Below, piece by piece: positions 40,599 to 50,716 of a stretch of DNA of 63,265 nucleotides. The first letter of the stretch is position 1; each line of letters begins with the position of its first letter. The DNA lies in NCBI GenBank assembly GCA_026394555.1, contig JAPKXZ010000063.1, forward strand, positions 1 through 63,265. Reading direction: 5' to 3'. Origin of the DNA: Methanothrix sp. (GTDB lineage: Archaea > Halobacteriota > Methanosarcinia > Methanotrichales > Methanotrichaceae). The notes beneath the pieces are model-generated. The model did no database searches. It had not been told where the DNA came from and worked only from the letters and a program-made list of their open reading frames with translations. The position numbers and the translations under genes were made by a program.

Positions 40599-41156
40599 AT
40601 GTTCGAAGAGCTTTTAGAGATATACAAAACAAAGGCCGAAGAGATTGAGAAAAATAGAAAAGAAGCACAAGCTATGCTTTTGCTGGTTTCAGCCATCGAA
40701 AAGATATCACTGGAGCTCGACTCCAAACAGAGCGATGTAGAGCTCTTAGGCAGGCTGATCGATCAGGTTGATCGCCTATCCAAAGATGTATCTGATCTGA
40801 AGAGCCAGCTTCGCACCCGGCAGGGACGACCTGCGCCTATCCAGGAAACGAGCTCTGGAGAAGGGAAGGTCCTGGATAACCATGCGCGATCTCTCATCGA
40901 TATCATGGAAGAGAGGCCGAGCAGGTACACAACCAGCGAGCTGGTGGACATGCTGGGCTTAAATAAGACTACGGTAATAAGCGTGATGAAGCGCGCTCAT
41001 GAACTCGACCCGAAACATGTCAAGATGACACAGGGAAAGAGACGCAAGCTCTACCTGTCTTATGTGTCGGAGGGTGAAGTGCAGACGACGGCAGAAGCGT
41101 CGCCCGGATCTGGCGAATCTGATCGGGCGAAGCTAGAACTGATGGCCATGACCTAA
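40599..41156 (+). CDS. Coiled-coil protein with winged-helix domain
   Basis: This 185-residue protein starts at ATG 40599 after AGGAG; the frame also runs upstream to 40515 without a ribosome-binding site. The N-terminal half is coiled coil (FEELLEIYKTKAEEIEKNRKE; DQVDRLSKDVSDLKSQLRTR). The C-terminal part has a DNA-binding winged helix (SLIDIMEERPSRYTTSELVDMLGLNKTTVISVMKRA). A transcription regulator role is likely; targets are unknown. A long inverted repeat follows its stop codon. Confidence 0.72.
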   Translation: MFEELLEIYKTKAEEIEKNRKEAQAMLLLVSAIEKISLELDSKQSDVELLGRLIDQVDRLSKDVSDLKSQLRTRQGRPAPIQETSSGEGKVLDNHARSLIDIMEERPSRYTTSELVDMLGLNKTTVISVMKRAHELDPKHVKMTQGKRRKLYLSYVSEGEVQTTAEASPGSGESDRAKLELMAMT

Positions 41157-41166
41157 AGTTAAGATA

Positions 41167-41231
41167 AGCCGGAAGACAATCCATAAATTCAAAATCTGTT
41201 AAAGGTCGAGCGGCCTGTTGTTCTTCCGGCT
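41167..41231. terminator. Long inverted repeat between convergent genes
   Basis: AGCCGGAAGACAA (41167-41179) pairs with TTGTTCTTCCGGCT (41218-41231), 13 pairs with one bulge, around a 38-base centre. It sits between the stop of the coiled-coil gene and the convergent S-layer-like gene, as a two-way terminator would. It lacks a classical U-run and may be a small repeat element instead. Confidence 0.45.
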
Positions 41232-41281
41232 GATTTGTTCATTAAACAATAAACAATCCTTAGGTGCAAAAATAGAGGAAA

Positions 41282-42328
41282 TCATGTCTTCTTCTGCTTT
41301 CTTCTATACATGTATGCAACGACCGCAACTATTATGATGATAATGACAATTGCCGGCATGAGCAGAGACGTGGCGGCGGCCTTGACCACAACTGGTATCT
41401 TCATGCTCTCCGAGATCACGAAATCGCCATTAATATCGGTATATTTGATCTCGCTGTTTATGCCATAGTCCTTGGGCGTAGCGTCGGAATCGACGTCAAG
41501 CCGGAAGACGACGGTCTTCTCTTCTCCCGGAGCCAGCGTTCCGATGAATGCCTGATCATCGGTGGAGGAGAACGGTTTGAAGATGGATAGCCTGGCGATA
41601 GCGTCTCTGACGGGGTCCTCTCCAATATTTTTGTATGTGGCAACGATTTGTGCCTTCTTGATGCCGGCAGAGAGCGCGCCCGTTGCATTCACGATCAAAA
41701 AGTCCGCCTGCTTCTTGACGTTGATAATGATGGGTACGGTCTGATTGGCCTTCTGGTAGATATAGGATACCTGGTAATTTGCCAAAGTAGGCGAGGATCC
41801 GCTGGTAACAATCTTGGAAGCCTGCACCCGGACATTGTCCTGATAATCATAAGATAGGTTCAAACTGAGTGGATAAGTCCCGGCTGGGGCATGCTCACCT
41901 ATCTTAACGGTGAATTTCAAAGGTGACGAAGTCTTATCACCTGATTTCAAAGATTGAACAACCTGGTCACCTGACTTTATCTCGATCAAGGGATTGTCGG
42001 AGAGCAGATATGCCGTGATTCCGAGGGCCGTCGGCTTCTTGTACTCTTCTTGCAGTTCGGCGCTGGCCAGAGCGAACTCCTTGGGGTCCTGGGGAGTTAG
42101 ATCCTCCTTGAATCCCAATATCCGTCCATAGTTGGTCAGATCCACGTAAAGGGAAACGGTATCTCCACGCTCAAACTCATCGGTTCCGGAAACGCTGGCT
42201 GAGATATCCGGGCTGCCATACATGGTGTAATAGTTATCTCCGCCCAGCTCCAAAGGTATGTAGGTGTTTTGAGCCGATACTGCGGCAATCAATAGGCAAA
42301 AGCCAACCAGGGCCATTTTAAATATCAT
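41282..42328 (-). CDS. S-layer-domain-like membrane-anchored partner of the RND exporter
   Basis: This 348-residue exported protein has a signal peptide (MIFKMALVGFCLLIAAVSA). Beta-sandwich domains of the COG1361/CARDB kind follow (PDISASVSGTDEFERGDTVSLYVDLTNYG; GEHAPAGTYPLSLNLSYDY; LAPGEEKTVVFRLDV). A C-terminal helix and basic tail close it (MPAIVIIIIIVAVVAYMYRRKQKK). Genes like this often accompany HAE3-type RND exporters in methanogens. Here it lies 3 bp after the exporter stop and is surely co-transcribed. It probably forms the external part of the export system. Confidence 0.82.
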   Translation of the reverse strand: MIFKMALVGFCLLIAAVSAQNTYIPLELGGDNYYTMYGSPDISASVSGTDEFERGDTVSLYVDLTNYGRILGFKEDLTPQDPKEFALASAELQEEYKKPTALGITAYLLSDNPLIEIKSGDQVVQSLKSGDKTSSPLKFTVKIGEHAPAGTYPLSLNLSYDYQDNVRVQASKIVTSGSSPTLANYQVSYIYQKANQTVPIIINVKKQADFLIVNATGALSAGIKKAQIVATYKNIGEDPVRDAIARLSIFKPFSSTDDQAFIGTLAPGEEKTVVFRLDVDSDATPKDYGINSEIKYTDINGDFVISESMKIPVVVKAAATSLLMPAIVIIIIIVAVVAYMYRRKQKKT

Positions 42329-42331
42329 CCG

Positions 42332-44650
42332 TCATCCTCCTCTCGCTATCAGCTTGAGGGCTTTCTTCATTTCGTATTTCGCATTTTTCACCATAGAACG
42401 TCGAATCTCCATGCGGTACATCAGCACAACGAAGACCGTGAAAGTCGTGAGCAATGCGAATATTATTGCCAAAACTGTAACTGTCCCAAAATTGTTGGTG
42501 ATCAGGAAGGGCGAGGACATCAGGGCTGCAAATCCAAATACGGTGGTAAGGCCGGAGGCGATTAGTGCGGAACCTATACGTCTTGATGCGATCTTGAGCG
42601 CCTCTCGGGGCTGTCCTATTATGGCCAGCTCCTCGTAGAAGCGCTCCATCATCAATATTGCGTATTCAGATCCTACTCCCAGAATGAGTGCGCCCAGGCA
42701 TGCTGTTAGGGGCGTGTATTTCATGTCTGCTAGGTACATAACGCCACCCATCCAGCCGATTACCACCAGCATGGGCAGTACCGGCAGCAGCGCTTTAATC
42801 AGGTCCCGGTAGATGAGCAGCAGCACGACAAAGATCAGCACCAATCCCAGCAGAGTCATCTCCGTTCTGCCTTGTGTCAAAGCGGTGATGACGGTGGTCA
42901 TCACTACAGCGTCGCCCGTCAGTCGCACAGACACTCCGGGTGGCGGTTGATGCCAGGCGATGTCTTTATCGATCTCTTTTATGAGCCGGTCGGTGCCCTC
43001 TGCGCCCAGGTTGGTCAGCTCCTTGCCCACATTCAGCTTGATTAGAGCCGTGTCGTGGCCATCCAGTTGCCTAGCTCGCATCTGGCTAGGAAGGGAATCG
43101 ATCAGCCTTCTTATCTCAGTTTGATCTTGAGGTATCTCGCCGCCATTGGCCCGTTTTACCAAGGAAGCTATGCTTTCGAAGCCGTATACCTGATCTCGGG
43201 AACTCTTCAGATATATGCAAAATTCATCCATCCAGCGCAAGGTATCGTGGTCGGTAATGTCATCGGCCTGAACGATGAGGTCTACCGTATCCGTGCCTCC
43301 AAAGATGTCGCTCATATGTCGAAAGTCGATGAGTGGAGGCAGGTCCTGAGGTACATAATTCTTGAAGTCGGTATTCACCTGAACTTGGGTATCTGCATAG
43401 ATGCCTGCCAGGGAGAGGAAGAGTGCGCAGGCGAGTACCAGATGCCATCTTTGAATGCAGATATCAGAGACCTTCTCAATGATGCTTCCGATCATCGTGT
43501 CTTTGGGCACATTGGCGGCGACGTCCTTCCTCATCATTGCTCTCTTAGATGAGCCTCTCTTCTCGATAATGTAGAGCAGAGTGGTTCCCACGAAAAGAGC
43601 GGATAGATAGCAAAGAAAGAGCCCGACCAGGCATAACAGTCCGAAATCTCTGGTCATGGGCACGGATGAGGTGAGGAGGGAGACGAATCCCATGGCGGTT
43701 ATGATCAGGGCTATCATGACCGGCATGGAGACATGGCTTACTGTTTGTATCACGGCTTTCGTAGGTGAGCCGCCTTTAGTGAACTCCTCATCGATCCTGT
43801 TGTGAAATTGGATGGCATAGTCTATTCCGATGCCGATCAGCACCGGGAAGGCGGACATGGATACCATGGTAAACGGTATGTGCAAAAATCCCATAGCTCC
43901 GAAGGACCATATTATGCCCAGGAAGACGACGGGGATGGGGAGCAACGACCATTTCACATGGTTAAAGGAGATGAGCAAAGCCACGATCATGAGCAGGCCG
44001 GCTAAAGCAATAATGGGGCCGTTGCTCTTGGCCATCTCTCCTGTTATTGAATTCATAAGCGCCGGTTTGCCGGTGACGGTAACGCCCACGTCCGGCGGAA
44101 ACTCGGCCATCTTCACCTGGCCGGACGTTTCTTTGTAAATCTCGCTCAGTTGGGATTCCTTCAAAGAAACCGGCAGATCGATAGAGAGCATGGTATGCTT
44201 TTTATCGGGCATCATGGCATTTACGGCAGGAAGATTTGCAGGATAAGAGAGAATTTCGTCTATCCTCTCCTGGGCGGGAATTATTCGGATACCGCTTTCG
44301 CTCTTCTCTGTGTCTGCCACGATATCGGCGATGCTGGTCACAGCCAGCACATCGGGAGCTGTGCGTATCTTTTGCGAGAGCTTATCCATCGCCCTCAGAA
44401 TGTCCGGTTTAGTGACATCTTCCGCTTCAATGAGCACAGCTATAGACTCGGTGGCAAACTTCTCCACATAAAGGTGGTCGAAAAGCTGGTAGAGTGGAGA
44501 ATCTTTGCCCACCATGCTCTCGGTGGTCATGCCTTGCATCTCAATTTGCTGGGCATAGTGCAGGGAGGCGAGAGTTAGAAGAAGTGCGGCTGCCATGATT
44601 ATGATCGGATTATCTGCGATCCATTGGCCGAGCCTTTCTGTGCTTTTCAT
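42332..44650 (-). CDS. RND exporter, hydrophobe/amphiphile efflux-3 type
   Basis: This 772-residue membrane exporter of the RND/MMPL superfamily has about 12 helices in two matching halves, each with one helix, a large external loop and five more helices. Signature helix-4 segments are GIGIDYAIQFHNRIDEEF and GVGSEYAILMMERFYEEL. External domains include TGKPALMNSITGEMAKS and LTGDAVVMTTVITALTQG. It is driven by ion flux in known relatives. The substrate is unknown; hopanoid or lipid-like molecules are handled by some family members. It is divergent from a GbsR/MarR-like regulator. Confidence 0.9.
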   Translation of the reverse strand: MKSTERLGQWIADNPIIIMAAALLLTLASLHYAQQIEMQGMTTESMVGKDSPLYQLFDHLYVEKFATESIAVLIEAEDVTKPDILRAMDKLSQKIRTAPDVLAVTSIADIVADTEKSESGIRIIPAQERIDEILSYPANLPAVNAMMPDKKHTMLSIDLPVSLKESQLSEIYKETSGQVKMAEFPPDVGVTVTGKPALMNSITGEMAKSNGPIIALAGLLMIVALLISFNHVKWSLLPIPVVFLGIIWSFGAMGFLHIPFTMVSMSAFPVLIGIGIDYAIQFHNRIDEEFTKGGSPTKAVIQTVSHVSMPVMIALIITAMGFVSLLTSSVPMTRDFGLLCLVGLFLCYLSALFVGTTLLYIIEKRGSSKRAMMRKDVAANVPKDTMIGSIIEKVSDICIQRWHLVLACALFLSLAGIYADTQVQVNTDFKNYVPQDLPPLIDFRHMSDIFGGTDTVDLIVQADDITDHDTLRWMDEFCIYLKSSRDQVYGFESIASLVKRANGGEIPQDQTEIRRLIDSLPSQMRARQLDGHDTALIKLNVGKELTNLGAEGTDRLIKEIDKDIAWHQPPPGVSVRLTGDAVVMTTVITALTQGRTEMTLLGLVLIFVVLLLIYRDLIKALLPVLPMLVVIGWMGGVMYLADMKYTPLTACLGALILGVGSEYAILMMERFYEELAIIGQPREALKIASRRIGSALIASGLTTVFGFAALMSSPFLITNNFGTVTVLAIIFALLTTFTVFVVLMYRMEIRRSMVKNAKYEMKKALKLIARGG

Positions 44651-44737
44651 TCGCGGTCTACCTCAGTTCTGTTCGGAAATTACCAAACGTCCGGAAAATG
44701 CGAAAAGTACTTAAAAGTTGTGGTCTTCTGGAGATGG

Positions 44738-45256
44738 ATGGATCGAGATGAGGCGGATATCTTGAAGAGATATATGGTTGACGCCTGCGTCAAAGTGGCC
44801 AACAGCTACGGTTGCTGCGATGCAGTGGGTGTTTTGCGCGGCACACTGTTTCTGGCGGACAGGCCCGTTTCCATGGACGAACTGGTGGAAGAGACCGGCT
44901 ACAGCAAGTCCACAGTAAGCTCTAATATGAGCACTCTGGAACGAATGGGGTTGGCCAAGAGGGTGATAATCCCGGGCGACAAGAGATACCACTATATTCC
45001 AGTTACCGATCCTGATTCCCTCAAGAAGGAAATGATAATCAATATGAGGCATGAGATGCAGGGAATCATCGTCGCCATGAACAGGACGGAAGTGGATCTT
45101 CGAGCCAGTGAGCTTGTGTCAGAAACGGCATTGGAGAGGATTGGCAAAGCCAGACGCTTCTATATGCAAACGGACCTGCTCTTAGATCTGATATCCCGGT
45201 ACAACACCGAGGAATTGATCGTGCTGTTGCAGCAAGGTTTTCAAGAGAAAAAATAG
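44738..45256 (+). CDS. GbsR/MarR-like transcription regulator
   Basis: This 172-residue winged-helix regulator starts at ATG 44738 with GGAG upstream; the longer frame to 44624 overlaps the exporter gene. The DNA-binding domain is clear (GVLRGTLFLADRPVSMDELVEETGYSKSTVSSNMSTLERMGLAKRV). The wing and a C-terminal helical dimerisation region follow. It is divergent from the RND exporter and so is its likely regulator. In the shared 87-bp gap a CGGAAA element recurs near 44665 and 44690. Confidence 0.85.
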   Translation: MDRDEADILKRYMVDACVKVANSYGCCDAVGVLRGTLFLADRPVSMDELVEETGYSKSTVSSNMSTLERMGLAKRVIIPGDKRYHYIPVTDPDSLKKEMIINMRHEMQGIIVAMNRTEVDLRASELVSETALERIGKARRFYMQTDLLLDLISRYNTEELIVLLQQGFQEKK

Positions 45257-45316
45257 CCCATATCTTGATTAAGAGTAACGATGTCTATTTGTTAGAAGCA
45301 GAGGCAGTGATAACCT

Positions 45317-48300
45317 TTGGGCGAAGAGAAGCTTGCAAGCAGCGATCCTGAAACGAAGATCGAGCAGATGCTGCGGAAAATAGCAGATATGCTGGAATTG
45401 GGCGGCAATGCGGGGCAAATGCCGGTGTTGCTTCAAGGCCTAAAGGAGAACCTCGAAGATCTTTTGGCCTGCTTGCCGATGACAAAAGCGGTAGAGGCAG
45501 TTCCCACGGCCATTGTACTTACGGATCTCTTTGGAAATATTGAGTATGTAAACCCCAGCCTCTTGAAAATTTCCGGTTTTCGCGACATATCTGAGGCAAA
45601 AGGCCGGTCAGTATTCGATTTTACTAATGCTGAGGGTAAAAACAAGCTGCAAGAAGAGGTCATACCCGCCCTTCATTCCATTGGGCAGTGGCAGGGGGAG
45701 CTTTTTTTAAAGCGGTCGGATGGCCAATCTTACATGGCGGAGATGATATGTGCACTGGTCAAAGACGACTCTGGCAACCCCATCTATCTATTGGCCAACT
45801 TTTACAATATCACCGACAGAAAGCGCGCGGAAGAAGCCCTGCTTCTGGATGATTCCCGGCTGGAGGCTCTGCAAAGGTTAAACCAGATGGATGAGGCCTC
45901 CATTAAAGAGATCGCAGACTATGCTCTGGAGGCTGGGGTCAAGCTAACCGGCTCTAAGCTCGGCTACCTGGCTTTCGTTGACGACGAAGAAAAGACGCTC
46001 TTTATGCACTCCTGGTCCAAGAAGGCCATGCAGACTTGTGACATTGAACATAAGAGAGTCGTCTATCATCTGCAGGAAACGGGTCTTTGGGGTGAGGCTA
46101 TTCGGCAGAGAAAAGCGGTGATAACCAATGATTATGCTTCCTGCACCCAGAGAAGAGGCACCCCCCTAGGACACGTCAATGTTGTCCGTCACATGAATGT
46201 GCCCATCATGGACAAAGGCAAGATTGTTATTGTGGCGGGTCTGGGCAACAAGGAGGAGGAGTACGATGACTCCGATGTGCGCCAGCTCACGCTGCTCATG
46301 AGCGGCATGTGGAAGATCATCCAACGACGAAGTGCAGAGGAGACGCTGCACAGGCGCGATTTATTGCTGCAAGGGGCGGCCAAGGCCACCAACTACCTTC
46401 TCACACCCGATCCCCTGGCCGTAAAGAGAGCTTTAGGCATTCTAGGTGAGGTGGAAGATGTGGATCGGGTTCATATTCTGGAGAACCGGTCATTGCAGAG
46501 CGTTGTGCGACTGGAATGTCTTCCTATGCAATGGTTTCGAGAGCCGGCAAAGCCATTTTCCGGGGATCTGTCTTGGGTGGAGCATTTTCCAGACTGGCAG
46601 GATATGCTCTCTCGCAGCAATCCCCTCCAGGGCATAACTTCAGAGCTCAGGGTTCCTGGTGCAACGGTGCTGCTGGAGTTAGAAATTCGCTCTTTTCTGC
46701 TCCTGCCCGTCTTCATCGAGGGTCGGTTTTTTGCGGTTATATGTTTTGAAGACTGTCATAATGAGCGGCGATGGGTCGACAGCGAGATAGCTGTACTTCA
46801 GGCGGCGGCGGGTAGCATCGGCGAAGCCATTTTGCGTAGGAGGACGGAAGAGGCCCTGAAAAAGACGCAGGAAGGGCTGGAAAAGAGGGTTTCGGAGAGG
46901 ACGGCCTGGCTCCTCCGGGCCAATGCGGCATTGCAAGAGGAGACGGTCTTGCATAAAGAAACGGAAATCGAGCTTCGTTCGGCGCAGCAGGCGGCAGATA
47001 CGGCTTGCCGGGCGAAGAGCGAGTTTTTGGCCAATATGAGCCACGAGATACGTACTCCCATGAATGCGGTAATTGGCCTCGCCGGGCTCTTGCTGGAAAC
47101 CCAACTCACCGAAGAGCAGCGTGATTTCGTGGAGACCATTCACAGCAGTGGTGATGCGTTGCTTGCCATCATCAATGATATCCTGGATTTCTCCAAGATA
47201 GATGAAGGCAAGATGAAGCTGGAGCATTTGCCCTTCATTTTACGTGACAGCATCGAGTCCTCGCTGGATATGGTGGCCACAAAGGCCGCGGAGAAAGGAC
47301 TGGATCTGACTTATGATATTGACGAGAAGATTGCCCCAACAATTCTTGGGGATTCGGTTCGGCTACGCCAGGTCCTGGCCAACCTGCTCAGCAATGCGGT
47401 TAAATTTACGGAAAAAGGCATCATTACCATTCATGTCAAGCCTGGTGAAAATGCGGATGAAATCCACTTTTCGGTTATCGATACGGGAATCGGCATCAGT
47501 CCAGAGGACATGAAAAAGCTCTTTATCTCCTTCAGCCAGGTCGATGCTTCTACTTCCAGAAAATATGGGGGGACGGGCCTGGGCCTGGCCATAAGCAAGA
47601 GGCTGGTGGAGCTGATGGGCGGCAGGATCTGGGTGCAAAGCAAGCTGTGCGAGGGCTCAACCTTCCACTTCCTGATTTTTGCCCCGCCATTTTCCGGAGA
47701 GGCTGTAAAGGTGCATATGGCCGGCAAGAAGATAATGGCTCTGCTCAGCAGCGAAGGCTGCTTGAAGGGATTGTTGGATTATGCCCGCACCTCGGGGATG
47801 CAGATATATCCAGTGGTCTCGGCCTTTGAGGCGCGGGAAATGGTAGAGAGCCGTTTTGATGCCGCAATTTTGGATCTGGATGTTCCGGGGGCCGAAGAGC
47901 TGGCCGAGGAGATAGAAGAGCGTCTTCCTACCATCACCTTCGCTTCGCCCGGAAAACATCGCATAGGCAAAAAAACTCTAATCAAGCCGGCAATGCAAAG
48001 CAGTATTATCTTCGCCCTGCAGGAGGCTTTAATGCCCCCCAGTCATAAGAAGGTGCCTACCTGTAGCAGTGCGATGAAACAACCGGATCTGGACATATTG
48101 CTGGCGGAAGATAACCTTGTCAACCAGAAGGTTGCGCGTCTTATGCTAAAGAAGCTAGGCTACAGAGCCGATGTGGTCTCCAATGGCCGGGAGGTCTTGC
48201 AGGCTATTTTCAAAAAGAGCTATGATGTGATCCTCATGGATGTGCAGATGCCGGAGATGGACGGCCTGGAGGCTACCCGTGCAATTTTGGATCTTAATTT

Positions 48301-48478
48301 AAAAACAAGGCCGAAGATTCTGGCCATGACCGCTTATGCGTTAGAAGGGGACAAAGAGAGATGTTTGCTTGCCGGCATGGACGGTTACATTTCCAAGCCG
48401 GTGCAGCTTGAGGAGCTGAGGTGCGCTCTCTACGGCCTGAAAAATATCCCTCTCGGTGCGCCGGCTAAGACTGCTTAA
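45317..48478 (+). CDS. Hybrid sensor histidine kinase (PAS-GAF-GAF-HK-REC)
   Basis: This 1053-residue soluble sensor starts at TTG 45317. It has PAS at about 60-172 ([16 protein letters not shown]), then GAF at about 190-340 with the DUF/GAF-2 motif ([19 protein letters not shown]). A second GAF lies at about 350-510. The coiled coil leads to HisKA with phospho-acceptor H576 in [13 protein letters not shown]. The ATPase domain has N693 ([10 protein letters not shown]), DTGIGI and GTGLGL. A degenerate receiver-like segment spans about 800-905, and a full receiver has D975 ([13 protein letters not shown]). There are no membrane helices, so it senses a cytoplasmic or gaseous signal. It overlaps the convergent nitroreductase gene by 14 bp. 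Confidence 0.92.
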   Translation: MGEEKLASSDPETKIEQMLRKIADMLELGGNAGQMPVLLQGLKENLEDLLACLPMTKAVEAVPTAIVLTDLFGNIEYVNPSLLKISGFRDISEAKGRSVFDFTNAEGKNKLQEEVIPALHSIGQWQGELFLKRSDGQSYMAEMICALVKDDSGNPIYLLANFYNITDRKRAEEALLLDDSRLEALQRLNQMDEASIKEIADYALEAGVKLTGSKLGYLAFVDDEEKTLFMHSWSKKAMQTCDIEHKRVVYHLQETGLWGEAIRQRKAVITNDYASCTQRRGTPLGHVNVVRHMNVPIMDKGKIVIVAGLGNKEEEYDDSDVRQLTLLMSGMWKIIQRRSAEETLHRRDLLLQGAAKATNYLLTPDPLAVKRALGILGEVEDVDRVHILENRSLQSVVRLECLPMQWFREPAKPFSGDLSWVEHFPDWQDMLSRSNPLQGITSELRVPGATVLLELEIRSFLLLPVFIEGRFFAVICFEDCHNERRWVDSEIAVLQAAAGSIGEAILRRRTEEALKKTQEGLEKRVSERTAWLLRANAALQEETVLHKETEIELRSAQQAADTACRAKSEFLANMSHEIRTPMNAVIGLAGLLLETQLTEEQRDFVETIHSSGDALLAIINDILDFSKIDEGKMKLEHLPFILRDSIESSLDMVATKAAEKGLDLTYDIDEKIAPTILGDSVRLRQVLANLLSNAVKFTEKGIITIHVKPGENADEIHFSVIDTGIGISPEDMKKLFISFSQVDASTSRKYGGTGLGLAISKRLVELMGGRIWVQSKLCEGSTFHFLIFAPPFSGEAVKVHMAGKKIMALLSSEGCLKGLLDYARTSGMQIYPVVSAFEAREMVESRFDAAILDLDVPGAEELAEEIEERLPTITFASPGKHRIGKKTLIKPAMQSSIIFALQEALMPPSHKKVPTCSSAMKQPDLDILLAEDNLVNQKVARLMLKKLGYRADVVSNGREVLQAIFKKSYDVILMDVQMPEMDGLEATRAILDLNLKTRPKILAMTAYALEGDKERCLLAGMDGYISKPVQLEELRCALYGLKNIPLGAPAKTA

Positions 48479-49457
48479 TAATCACATCCTCCAAAGGTCG
48501 CCTGGGGCTGGGACGCATGGGCTTGGCCATCCCCAGGCTGAAGATAAGCTGGGGGTGGCCGCGGTTGACCTGCATCTTCAGCTCCTCTCGCAAGTAGGCA
48601 AGGCCTATGGGCTGGCTGAAGAAGGATGCTCTTACATCGTAAAAGGTGGCCCTGAGCAGCAGATTTTCCAGGGCGAAGCCGCACATGGTCCAGGTCTGCT
48701 TATCATCTTGGTCGGTGGTAAGCACGGCAAGGGTGGAGCAGTCGTGGATGAGGCCGGAGTCCCGGTAGATGACCGGCAAGGAGAGGTCGAACTCCTTGAA
48801 GGCGGCGGGAAATCCCAAAGATACGACATCCGGCACTCCGAAGGTATAAAGGGGCATGCCGTCAGGCTCGGTCGTCCAGTTACCGCGCAGCCAGTCCCCC
48901 AGATTATGGCGAAATTCCTTTTTGGCCAGTTGAGTCTGATGGGCGCGGGAGACCAGATCTGCCATTTTCGCCTTGGCATCCTTATCGGGCAGGTAGCTGA
49001 GATAAAGGCCGGGGAGATTTATGTTCCTCTCAATCTCCTCTAAAATGAAAGGTTCGATTTCTGCATTTTCATATCTGTCTTTGGTGGTGTGCCTTCTTTG
49101 TATCTGGGGGAAGAGATCATCTTGCCCAGGCACTGGCCTTCGGCCAGAGGGCAAACTCACCTTGGGGGCAAATCCAAAATGCGCTCCGGCGACGGCCAGG
49201 TTGGCGATGGCGCAGCCCACGCTCATGTAGAGGGTGCGGTTGCTGGGATCAACAAAAGGCAAGGCCCGGCTTAAATCGGCGAAGACGGAAATGCTGTGGT
49301 CATGAATGGCATACTTCCAGGGCTGGGTGTTGGGGCCGGAGGGGGCCAAAATTGCATAGCGCAAAAGGAACTTTAGCCTCTCCTCCATGGGACCATTCGC
49401 GGGGTAGTCGGCCTCCGATACATCCCATGCCTTATAGTTATTAGCAGTCAATTGCAA
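48465..49457 (-). CDS. Nitroreductase-like FMN protein (Acg type)
   Basis: This 330-residue flavoprotein-like protein resembles the Acg family of divergent nitroreductases. The signature stretch is FLLRYAILAPSGPNTQPWKYAI, followed by DLSRALPFVDPSNRTLYMSVGCAIANL. The second half-domain includes HDCSTLAVLTT and GFALENLLLRATFYDVRASF. The substrate is unknown; some relatives bind flavin without clear catalysis. The start ATG is near 49457. It is divergent from the DUF362 gene, and its 3' end overlaps the sensor kinase. Confidence 0.82.
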   Translation of the reverse strand: MQLTANNYKAWDVSEADYPANGPMEERLKFLLRYAILAPSGPNTQPWKYAIHDHSISVFADLSRALPFVDPSNRTLYMSVGCAIANLAVAGAHFGFAPKVSLPSGRRPVPGQDDLFPQIQRRHTTKDRYENAEIEPFILEEIERNINLPGLYLSYLPDKDAKAKMADLVSRAHQTQLAKKEFRHNLGDWLRGNWTTEPDGMPLYTFGVPDVVSLGFPAAFKEFDLSLPVIYRDSGLIHDCSTLAVLTTDQDDKQTWTMCGFALENLLLRATFYDVRASFFSQPIGLAYLREELKMQVNRGHPQLIFSLGMAKPMRPSPRRPLEDVIIKQS

Positions 49458-49570
49458 TTCCTCTCTCGAAAGATTCTACGCCACTATTGGCATATAGCTT
49501 TTCGCCAGGCATTAGATTCTTTTATTTACAAAGCATATGGCACATCAGCTATGTGGAGGTGAGCCAGGAA

Positions 49571-50677
49571 TTGAAAAGCACTGTTTATTTTGCCGGGGTC
49601 AGGGCGAGAAGCTTTCAAGATAACAAGCAAAACAGGATCATGGGGCTCTTTGATGCCGCGGGTTTGGATGAAGTGGTACAAAAAGGCGACCTCACCGCCA
49701 TCAAGATCCACTTCGGGGAAAGGGGAAACGATTCTTATGTAAATCCCATCCTGGTCCGGCCCATTGCAGAAAAGATCCGCTCTCTGGGCGCAAAGCCATT
49801 TCTTACAGATACCAATACCCTTTATGGAGGCAGCCGGGCCAATGCTGTCGATCATCTGCAAACGGCCAATGAGCACGGCTTTGGTCAGGCTGTGGCCGGA
49901 GCGCCGGCCATCATTGCCGACGGCCTGCAAGGCGACAATTTTCAGGAGGTCTCCATCGATCGCAAGCATTTTCGATTTGTCAAGATCGCAGCAGAGATCG
50001 CCTCTGCTAATAGCATGATCGTAGTATCCCATTTCAAGGCCCACCTTCCTGCCGGCTTTGGGGGCGCTATAAAGAATCTGGGCATGGGCTCTGCATCGGC
50101 GCTCGGCAAGGCGGAGCAACACAGCGCCAAGCCCATATTCAACGCAGAGCTATGCAGCGGCTGCCGCTCCTGCATGGAGGGCTGCCCGCAGCGAGCCATC
50201 ACTGTGGGAAAAAAGATCTCGGCAATCGATTACCATCTATGCACAGGCTGCGGCAAGTGCCTGCGCGTTTGCCCGACTCACGCCCTGGACTTCGACTGGT
50301 TTGTAGAGGTGCCGCCCTTCATGGAAAGGATGACTGAGTATGCCTTTGGTGCGATAAAGGGAAAGGAAAACCGGGTAGGGTTCTTCAACTTCCTGCTCAA
50401 TATCACCCCGGACTGCGACTGCGTGCCCTGGAGCGATGCATCCTTCGTGCCGGACATCGGCATCCTGGCCTCGAAGGATCCGGTGGCCATAGATCAGGCC
50501 AGCTATGATCTGGTGAACAAGCAGATGGGCCTGGCAAACACGCTTTTGCAAAAGAATCATGCTCCTGGAAAGGACAAGTTCCTGGGCGTCTGGGAGAGCA
50601 CTCTCGGAAATATCCAGTTGGACTACGGGGAAAAGATTGGTCTCGGAAATAAAGAGTACCGTTTGATTGAGATCTGA
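49571..50677 (+). CDS. DUF362 protein with two [4Fe-4S] ferredoxin motifs
   Basis: This 368-residue iron-sulfur protein starts at TTG 49571, with GGAGGTGAG six bases upstream; the frame is open further upstream without a better start. The DUF362 domain (AIKIHFGERGNDSYVNPILVRPI, VSHFKAHLPAGFGGAIKNLGMG) surrounds two clusters. These are CSGCRSCMEGCP (about 195-206) and CTGCGKCLRVCP (about 224-235). It probably transfers electrons; the partner is unknown. The flavoprotein gene 39 bp downstream is a plausible one. Confidence 0.88.
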   Translation: MKSTVYFAGVRARSFQDNKQNRIMGLFDAAGLDEVVQKGDLTAIKIHFGERGNDSYVNPILVRPIAEKIRSLGAKPFLTDTNTLYGGSRANAVDHLQTANEHGFGQAVAGAPAIIADGLQGDNFQEVSIDRKHFRFVKIAAEIASANSMIVVSHFKAHLPAGFGGAIKNLGMGSASALGKAEQHSAKPIFNAELCSGCRSCMEGCPQRAITVGKKISAIDYHLCTGCGKCLRVCPTHALDFDWFVEVPPFMERMTEYAFGAIKGKENRVGFFNFLLNITPDCDCVPWSDASFVPDIGILASKDPVAIDQASYDLVNKQMGLANTLLQKNHAPGKDKFLGVWESTLGNIQLDYGEKIGLGNKEYRLIEI

Positions 50678-50716
50678 ATACTTTTTGTAAAATAAATAGC
50701 AGGGAGAAAAATAATC

